From Candidatus Poribacteria bacterium (GTDB lineage: Bacteria; Poribacteria; WGA-4E; WGA-3G): a stretch of DNA of 45,895 nt. Under the pieces are notes generated by a model, which ran no database searches, was not told where the DNA came from, and saw nothing but the letters and a program-made list of their open reading frames with translations. The position numbers were made by a program, and so were the translations under genes. The stretch covers positions 16,935-62,829 of the forward strand of contig VXZK01000182.1 of assembly GCA_009845545.1 (NCBI GenBank). Direction: 5' to 3'. Below, one piece after another: positions 40,720-45,895 of this stretch; position 1 is the stretch's first letter; every line of letters starts with the position of its first letter.

Positions 40720-41688
40720 CTAATTCCGGTATGGTTCCAAATCAATCCCCGGATATGCCTGCGCAAGACGTGCAAGGGCTTCCGGCGTATAATACGCATC
40801 CCCTGGCGCGGGCCACCCTAAGACGCGTCGCACAGCAGGGGTGGTCTGCGTGACAAATTTCATATAGTTTGGGCTGCCCCATCCGGGCACTGGGCGCGTC
40901 GTTTTGCACCAATCGTCATTGTCTGCCCGATGGAAGTGATACCCCATCCACCCGCGTTGTCTGCTTTTGTTCTCAAACGGTTGCGCGGCGTGAACCAAGT
41001 AGCTGGAACGGAATGAAACACTCCCCGCTTTCGCCGTGAGCGGAACCGGATCCGCGAGTTCTCCCTTAAATTCTCGTAGATCCGGAATCCCCATGCCACC
41101 GCCTCTGCCCGGGTACTTCGCCCATATTTTCGCCAACTGGTTCTGTGAACCTGGGCAGACGAGCATCGGCGCACCGTCCAATTCGATGTCATGTGGGAAA
41201 ATAGCGGTCAAAATATATCCGTACCGCTGCCAATCCGGGTGCGGTGGCAAGGGTGAGTTCGTCGCATTGTCGATGTGATACCCCTGCCATGGATGTTCAC
41301 TATGGCGGCTATCGGTGAGCCCCTCCCGAAAGAAGATCTGCCCATAGCCGAGTCGAATTTCTTCCGTGCCTAACAATTGCTGTGCGATCCGCAAGTATGC
41401 CTCATTTTCAATGAGTTTATCTACAGCTTCCAAGCCTGTCGGAAAATGCACCGCTTTTCCAAAGGGACCCGCGAGTCGTTGCATATCGCTGTGCTTCTCA
41501 TAAGCACTTTTTAACGCCTCCGGTTGTGAATCCCATTTCGCCCGATATTCGGCATGAGTCAATCCGTCGTAGGCATTCCGTTCAATCTCTTCGAGCGCGG
41601 GTGCGATCACTTCTTGTGGAAACACGTTCGGCACCACGATGATTCCATCGCGTTGCCATGTTGTCAGTTGTTCCGCCGTCAGTTCCAT
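40720..41688 (-). CDS. PhyH-family Fe(II)/2-oxoglutarate dioxygenase
   Basis: This protein has 322 residues. The start is ATG 41688, seven bases after GGAGGT; the frame upstream of it lies inside the RmlB-like gene. Iron site H138-x-D140 (GYHIDNAT), distal His in YLVHAAQPF and Arg in SRQRGWMGYHF. The core strand reads ELDGAPMLVCPGSQNQ. It is unlike the other three PhyH proteins in length and core. It lies four bases after the stop codon of the RmlB-like gene, which suggests co-translation. A role modifying a sugar or sugar-bearing metabolite is possible but unproven. Confidence 0.85.
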   Translation of the reverse strand: MELTAEQLTTWQRDGIIVVPNVFPQEVIAPALEEIERNAYDGLTHAEYRAKWDSQPEALKSAYEKHSDMQRLAGPFGKAVHFPTGLEAVDKLIENEAYLRIAQQLLGTEEIRLGYGQIFFREGLTDSRHSEHPWQGYHIDNATNSPLPPHPDWQRYGYILTAIFPHDIELDGAPMLVCPGSQNQLAKIWAKYPGRGGGMGIPDLREFKGELADPVPLTAKAGSVSFRSSYLVHAAQPFENKSRQRGWMGYHFHRADNDDWCKTTRPVPGWGSPNYMKFVTQTTPAVRRVLGWPAPGDAYYTPEALARLAQAYPGIDLEPYRN

Positions 41689-41692
41689 GAGG

Positions 41693-42727
41693 TTACCTCC
41701 GTTTGAACGTCTCCCATTTATCCTCTTGAACCACTTCACTATCCACTTTCCGTTGAATCGTCTGCCACCATTCCTGATTTTCGACGTACCACTGAATCGT
41801 CTCGCGCATGCCATCTTCAAACGCAATCGTCGGCTCCCAACCGATATCTCCGGTAATCTTTCCCGAATCCAACAGATACCGACAATCGTGCCCGGGCCTG
41901 TCTGGCACATAAGTTTTCAGAGCCTGCGGTTTGTTAAGCACATCTAAAATGAAATCGCTAATCTCCTCAATGCTTTTCTCCACCCCGCTCCCGACGTTGT
42001 AGGTTTCCCCAATTTTGCCGTGCCTGATCACCGCTGCGACAGCTCGACAGTGGTCTTCAACATGTAACCACTCTCGGCGATTATGACTGCTGCGGTAGAG
42101 TGTTAACGGTAAATTTTGAATCGCATTCGTTGTGAAGCGTGGAATAAGTTTTTCTGGATGCTGGTAGGGACCGTAGTTGTTCGCACAATTAGAGATTGTT
42201 ATCGGCATACTGAAACTGTGAAAATAGGCGTTCACGAGATGATCGGCTGCCGCTTTGGAAGCGTTATAGGGTGTCTGTGGGCGATAGGGCGCGTTCTCAC
42301 TAAAGGCATCCGGTGAGTCCAATGGCAGTTCACCGTACACCTCACATGTAGAAATATGATGAAAACGCTGCACGTCATACTTTCGAGCCGCATCTAACAA
42401 AACCTGTGTCCCCATCACGTTCGTCTCAAAGAAACGCCGCGGATGTAGAATCGCACGGCTATTGTGCGACTCCGCAGCGAAATTGACGATGACCTCCGGA
42501 GCCTCTTTTTTCAATACGCTTTCCACAAACGCCGAGTCATGGATGTCGCCCTGGGCAAACGTGTAACGCTTCGGGTAATGCGCCGCTATATCTGTCAAAT
42601 TGGTGATATTCCCAGCGTATGTCAGCAGATCAAGGTTAATAATAGTATCATCTGAGTGGTGCCGTAGCCAGTATCGGATGAAATTGGTGCCGATAAATCC
42701 CGCACCGCCAGTGACCAATAGTTTCAT
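41693..42727 (-). CDS. dTDP-glucose 4,6-dehydratase-like (SDR) protein
   Basis: This 344-residue extended-SDR enzyme has Rossmann TGGAGFIGTNF (6-16), Tyr154-x3-Lys158 in PYNASKAAADH, and the family segments NNYGPYQHPEKLIPRF and HVEDHCRAV. The usual catalytic T-D-E is T127-C128-E129, with Cys for Asp, and the usual HVDRSI reads HNSRAI. Both argue that it uses a different sugar nucleotide or chemistry, although RmlB-like sequences with Cys here exist. The family converts NDP-glucose to NDP-4-keto-6-deoxyglucose for deoxysugar synthesis. No rmlA, rmlC or rmlD is in view. Confidence 0.85.
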   Translation of the reverse strand: MKLLVTGGAGFIGTNFIRYWLRHHSDDTIINLDLLTYAGNITNLTDIAAHYPKRYTFAQGDIHDSAFVESVLKKEAPEVIVNFAAESHNSRAILHPRRFFETNVMGTQVLLDAARKYDVQRFHHISTCEVYGELPLDSPDAFSENAPYRPQTPYNASKAAADHLVNAYFHSFSMPITISNCANNYGPYQHPEKLIPRFTTNAIQNLPLTLYRSSHNRREWLHVEDHCRAVAAVIRHGKIGETYNVGSGVEKSIEEISDFILDVLNKPQALKTYVPDRPGHDCRYLLDSGKITGDIGWEPTIAFEDGMRETIQWYVENQEWWQTIQRKVDSEVVQEDKWETFKRR

Positions 42728-42781
42728 TAATTAGAAATTCCCTTTTTAGCCATCAACTTTTCTTTTCAAATGAATACTATG

Positions 42782-42811
42782 ATTTTATCAGAAACAGACA
42801 GAGTCTGTCAA
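42782..42811 (-). promoter_or_regulatory. Sigma-70 promoter of the RmlB-PhyH-MDR operon
   Basis: On the minus strand, TTGACA, 18 bases, TAAAAT. It lies 55 bases upstream of the RmlB-like ATG and back to back with the plus-strand promoter at 42864. Confidence 0.6.
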
Positions 42812-42863
42812 TCTAATTTCGTCCTCAGATGGATAGACCGCTGCTACCGAAAATAAAATACTA

Positions 42864-42892
42864 TTGACAAATAATTAGAAACATTGTAAAAT
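42864..42892 (+). promoter_or_regulatory. Sigma-70 promoter of the aldo/keto reductase gene
   Basis: TTGACA, 17 bases, TAAAAT; -35 perfect, -10 five of six. Start predicted near 42899, giving a leader of about 68 bases. Confidence 0.7.
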
Positions 42893-42966
42893 AATCAGTA
42901 GACTCAAATCGTAGTACTTTACTAAGCGCAGAGACTCGTGTCTCATCGTCTCGCGAAGGAACAACA

Positions 42967-43905
42967 ATGCGCCAACGTCGATTAGGAAACACAGGACTAA
43001 CCGTCTCCGAAATCGGCATGGGAACATGGGAACTCGGTGGACGTGAATGGGGAGACATCAGCGAAACAGACGCTGTCGATCTCCTCCGATACGCCTTTGA
43101 AAGCGGTGTCACCTACTACGATACGGCAGACCAATACGGCGGTGGACGCGCGGAACACCTACTCGGTGAGGCTTTCTCAGCACTCGGTAGTAGAGTCGTC
43201 ATCGCCACAAAACTCGGCTATGAATTGGACTCCGATGGCTGGATTAGCCACGGATGGGAACACCCATCGTTCAACGTTTCACCCGAATATATCCGATCCG
43301 CCGTTGAAGGCAGCCTCACGCGGTTAAAACGGGATGTTATAGATATTTACCAATTCCACTCGCCACCCCCTGCTCCCGAATGGGATGACGCATTCGGCAC
43401 GATGGAAAACCTCAAAACCGAAGGAAAAATCCGATACTATGGGATGGGGCTCGGTAGCGAAGCGGACGCCCTGAAAGCGATCACAGAAACCGGTATATCT
43501 TCACTGATGCTTACCTACAATATTCTCACCCAACAGATGGCAACACCGGTGATGGAGACTGCTGCTGAAAAAGGCATCGCCATTGTCGTCCGGCAACCGC
43601 TGTCGTCCGGACTGCTTTCTGGACACCTGAGACCTGAGACCGTGTTCGCAGAAAATGACTATCGGAAAACCTGGCCCCGTGAGAAATTCCTCGCCGATCT
43701 GGCGCGCGTGGAAGAGGTAAAGGCGATCATTGGAGATAAGGCGCGAAGTCTTCCACAAGCTGCCCTCAAATTTATCTTGGCACACCCTGCCGTTTCTTGT
43801 GTTGTTCCGGGGATGATGACACCCACGCAAGTTGACGACGGCGTAGCGACTTCAGGTGCGGCACCCCTACCTGCCTCAGTCCTGGACCAATTACAAAACA
43901 ATTAA
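42967..43905 (+). CDS. Aldo/keto reductase
   Basis: This 312-residue cytoplasmic NADPH-dependent TIM-barrel enzyme carries the catalytic tetrad D52, Y57, K82 and H131 (YYDTADQYG, ATKLG, YQFHSP). A C-terminal segment QAALKFILAHPAVSCVVPG is typical of the family. Start MRQRRLGNTGLTVSEIGMGTW is standard. It reduces an aldehyde or ketone, or oxidises a sugar alcohol. It is followed 16 bases on by the thiamine-binding-type gene. Confidence 0.92.
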   Translation: MRQRRLGNTGLTVSEIGMGTWELGGREWGDISETDAVDLLRYAFESGVTYYDTADQYGGGRAEHLLGEAFSALGSRVVIATKLGYELDSDGWISHGWEHPSFNVSPEYIRSAVEGSLTRLKRDVIDIYQFHSPPPAPEWDDAFGTMENLKTEGKIRYYGMGLGSEADALKAITETGISSLMLTYNILTQQMATPVMETAAEKGIAIVVRQPLSSGLLSGHLRPETVFAENDYRKTWPREKFLADLARVEEVKAIIGDKARSLPQAALKFILAHPAVSCVVPGMMTPTQVDDGVATSGAAPLPASVLDQLQNN

Positions 43906-43921
43906 GGAAAATGGAAAATAT

Positions 43922-44233
43922 ATGAAAGTCATTGCGGATCTTTGCGTCGTTCCGATGGGTGTCGGCGTTTCGGTCTCGAAATACGTTACTGCCTGTGAGA
44001 AGGTGCTCAAAGCAGCAGGTTTGGAAACAAAGTTACACGCCTACGGCACAAATATCGAAGGCGATTGGGATGTCGTGTTCGCAGCGATCCGGCGGTGCCA
44101 TGAAGTCGTCCATGAGATGGGCGCGCCCCGCATCACAACGACGCTTAAATTCGGCACACGAATTGACAGAACACAAACGATGGCAGACAAGGTTACCAGC
44201 GTTCAAAAGCAGCTAAAAAGCACTCAGCAGTAA
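43922..44233 (+). CDS. MTH1187/YkoF-like (DUF77) thiamine-binding-type protein
   Basis: This 103-residue single-domain protein starts at ATG 43922, inside a longer frame that overlaps the upstream gene. MKVIADLCVVPMGVG, a Ser/Thr-Lys turn, and THAYGTNIEGDW-type centre (LHAYGTNIEGDWDVVFAAIRR) match the ferredoxin-like family that forms tetramers and binds thiamine or related ligands. Co-transcribed with the aldo/keto reductase, to judge by the 16-base gap. Its physiological role is unsettled. Confidence 0.85.
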   Translation: MKVIADLCVVPMGVGVSVSKYVTACEKVLKAAGLETKLHAYGTNIEGDWDVVFAAIRRCHEVVHEMGAPRITTTLKFGTRIDRTQTMADKVTSVQKQLKSTQQ

Positions 44234-44256
44234 TATAAAGAGGTTATATCACGCAA

Positions 44257-45558
44257 ATGTATAAAAAAAAATTCCTGATAGGATTGGTATGTCTGCTAAC
44301 GCTTGCGGTTATGGCTAACACAAGCCAAGCACAAGAACGTATTAGCGGTCCTTGGCTCTGGATGATCGCGCTAAACGAAGTCAACCAAGGCGGACAGGCT
44401 TCTACTGATATTGATGCCCTCAATGAAGCCAGCAAAGGCAGAACCAACGAAAAACAAATCGCAGAAAATGGTGCGAACGAAGGGGATACGGTCAGTGGTT
44501 ATAGATGGACACCCGGTGAACTTCCGGCGGACGGAAATATCAACGCCCTGCTCGTTGACATCGGTATGACAGAGATCGCGGATTTCAACGATGTCACGTC
44601 TTATGCCATTATCATCATCGAAACCGACGAGGAACAACGTAATGTGACGATGGGAGTCAGCAGCGACGACTCTATCAAAGTCTGGCTCAATGGCGTAGTC
44701 GTTCATAAGAACGCAGTTAACCGCGGACGTGGAGGCCCCAATGAATTCCAAGATGAGTTTCAGGTTAACCTCAAAGAAGGGGCGAATCTTTTGATGGTCA
44801 AAGTCAGTGAACGCGGGGGCGGTTGGGGCATGAACGTCGGCATTGACGCAGATTTCGAGCACAGCCTCAACTTTGATGATTACGAACACGTTGAATTTGA
44901 CGCTAAGGGTGAGCCCATCCCCGTACAAGAATCAGCATGGGGTGCAAATAAACGCATTACCGGTCCATGGCTCTGGATGATCGCACCCACTAAAGCCAAC
45001 CAAGGCGGACAGGCTTCTACCGATGTTGATTCTCTTGATGATGCCAGCAGAGGCAAAGTCACCGAAGAGGACATTGCAAAGAATGGTGCAAGGGAAGGCA
45101 ACGAGGTCGGAGATTATAAATGGACGCTCGGCACGCTGCCTGATAACGGTGATATCAATGCAGCAGTCGTGTCAATAGGGATGACAAACGTCGCTGATTT
45201 CAACGATGTTACGTCCTACGCTTTAATTACCCTTAAAACGACGAAAGCGCAGCGCGACGTTACGATGGGCGTTAACAGTGATGACTCTATCAAGGTTTGG
45301 CTCAACGGTGAAGTCGTTCATACCAACGCAGTGAACCGTGGACGCGGCAATGCAAATACTTTCCAAGATACGTTTGATGTTGACCTCAAACGCGGTAGTA
45401 ACCTGTTGATGGTGAAGGTCAGTGAACGTGGCGGTGGATGGGGGATGTACGTCGGCATTGATGCCGAATTCGCGCTCAGCAGTACGCCAGGTATCTTGTC
45501 CGTTGAACCCGCTGGTAAATTTATAACGAAGTGGGGGGAACTAAAACACGCCCCTTAG
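44257..45558 (+). CDS. Secreted two-repeat jelly-roll protein with C-terminal tag
   Basis: This 433-residue protein has a Sec signal peptide (1-26, ending SQA). The mature part is two copies of a roughly 190-residue module, each starting GPWLWMIA and ending SERGGGWGMNVGIDAEF or similar, with the conserved core VTMGVxSDDSIKVWLNG and NAVNRGRG. The module looks like a galactose-binding-like/PA14-type beta-sandwich. It ends VEPAGKFITKWGELK plus three residues, the fifth case of the shared tag. An AGAGG site precedes the ATG. No catalytic residues are visible; an adhesive or glycan-binding role is likely. Confidence 0.8.
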   Translation: MYKKKFLIGLVCLLTLAVMANTSQAQERISGPWLWMIALNEVNQGGQASTDIDALNEASKGRTNEKQIAENGANEGDTVSGYRWTPGELPADGNINALLVDIGMTEIADFNDVTSYAIIIIETDEEQRNVTMGVSSDDSIKVWLNGVVVHKNAVNRGRGGPNEFQDEFQVNLKEGANLLMVKVSERGGGWGMNVGIDADFEHSLNFDDYEHVEFDAKGEPIPVQESAWGANKRITGPWLWMIAPTKANQGGQASTDVDSLDDASRGKVTEEDIAKNGAREGNEVGDYKWTLGTLPDNGDINAAVVSIGMTNVADFNDVTSYALITLKTTKAQRDVTMGVNSDDSIKVWLNGEVVHTNAVNRGRGNANTFQDTFDVDLKRGSNLLMVKVSERGGGWGMYVGIDAEFALSSTPGILSVEPAGKFITKWGELKHAP

Positions 45559-45600
45559 GGCAATCCGTTTCAGCTACAAAAATTCAATTGAAAAATTAAT

Positions 45601-45629
45601 TTGACTTTTTTGGTAACTTGTGCTAATCT
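45601..45629 (+). promoter_or_regulatory. Weak promoter candidate
   Basis: TTGACT, 17 bases, TAATCT. The -35 is five of six, the -10 only about three of six. It precedes the inverted repeat and the partial gene at the window end. Confidence 0.25.
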
Positions 45630-45713
45630 GTTACGTTAGTTGAATAGATAGAACAACGATAACATAATTATCAGAACTTACGCAGTAGCGATTTTTATGG
45701 CAGGAGATTTTAT

Positions 45714-45781
45714 CCATGAGATACTCCTTTTTAGCGTTTTCGTCTGTGGTAGGATAGAAACGCTATAAGGAGTTTCCATGG
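45714..45781. repeat. Imperfect 25-bp inverted repeat
   Basis: The left arm (CCATGAGATACTCC onward, to 45741) and right arm (GAAACGCTATAAGG onward, to 45781) pair over about 25 bases with a few gaps, around a 15-base loop. Each arm also holds an RBS-ATG-like combination. It may be a small MITE-like element, an mRNA structure or a relic of an insertion-sequence end; the neighbouring TCAGAACTTACGCAG at 45670 resembles some insertion-sequence termini. Confidence 0.5.
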
Positions 45782-45860
45782 ATTGCCAATCAAACCGCCA
45801 AGTGCTTACATTATAATGAGTAACTTGGGGTATTGGAGCCGCGACGTAGGTGAATTTCCT

Positions 45861-45895
45861 ATGAGGCGTTCCTATTTTGCTTTCGTTTGTTTAGT
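45861..45895 (+). CDS. Possible partial CDS, signal-peptide-like start
   Basis: ATG 45861 runs open to the window end: MRRSYFAFVCL and one partial codon. Basic residues followed by hydrophobic ones fit a signal peptide, and it would continue the pattern of secreted proteins. The upstream TAGGTG is a poor ribosome site, so this is tentative. Confidence 0.3.
   Translation, partial: MRRSYFAFVCL

Noticed and set aside
45716..45757. Thirteen-codon frame MRYSFLAFSSVVG with a ribosome site in the left arm of the inverted repeat
   Set aside because: Too short to support and explained by the inverted repeat; no attenuator-type codon run.

Overview
The window looks like a chromosomal segment of an uncultured, probably sponge- or marine-associated bacterium. 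The closest fit I can recognise is candidate phylum Poribacteria. This rests on gene style rather than a marker gene: four phytanoyl-CoA-dioxygenase-like genes, secreted LamG and jelly-roll proteins, a sulfatase, a GH95 fucosidase, a GH32-like enzyme, a LarA-like racemase, a DUF6807/PmoA-like protein, ankyrin repeats and many short palindromic repeats. I see no rRNA, tRNA, CRISPR array or intact insertion sequence.

Layout. 1-4.1 kb: a small secreted protein (minus), then an FAA-hydrolase, a secreted LamG-like protein and a LarA-family racemase (plus). 4.1-12.5 kb: a mostly minus-strand block with a PIN-toxin remnant, an Rpn-type nuclease, HAD phosphatase, QueC, a galactose-binding-like protein, an MFS transporter, a NuoE-NuoF fusion, two coupled PhyH dioxygenases and a decayed alpha/beta hydrolase. 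13-16.2 kb: a DUF6807 protein, a third PhyH enzyme and a Gfo/Idh/MocA dehydrogenase. 16.2-25.2 kb: seven co-directional minus-strand genes resembling a defence island. They comprise an AAA ATPase coupled to a small nuclease-like protein, a NUDIX enzyme coupled to a secreted metallopeptidase with a VHL-beta domain, and a DNA cytosine methyltransferase just downstream of a 1474-residue sacsin-like ATPase/nuclease. 25.5-37.3 kb: glycan catabolism, with a GH32-like enzyme divergent from a mannonate-dehydratase-like gene, tandem LamG proteins, a sulfatase, an ankyrin protein, a decayed formylglycine-generating-enzyme tail and a GH95 fucosidase behind a consensus sigma-70 promoter. 37.3-45.9 kb: an orphan beta-class methyltransferase, a GNAT protein, a medium-chain dehydrogenase, a fourth PhyH enzyme, an RmlB-like dehydratase, an aldo/keto reductase, a thiamine-binding-type protein and a two-repeat secreted protein.

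Three signals stand out. First, five secreted proteins of differing folds end in the same short C-terminal motif, roughly V-E-P/A-x-x-K-L/F-x-T/I-T/K-W-G/A-x-I/L-K. It looks like a portable tag. Second, the secreted HExxH metallopeptidase carries a VHL-beta domain that aligns without gaps to the human VHL hydroxyproline pocket. Third, a 27-bp perfect palindrome sits in frame inside the LarA-like gene, adding nine codons between its metal-site motifs, and a near-identical copy lies about 27 kb away between genes.

Together the genes suggest a scavenger of sulfated and fucosylated glycans, and perhaps of host matrix protein, whose genome is being reshaped by short mobile palindromes and gene decay. 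All functions are assigned by reading motifs; no database search was possible.
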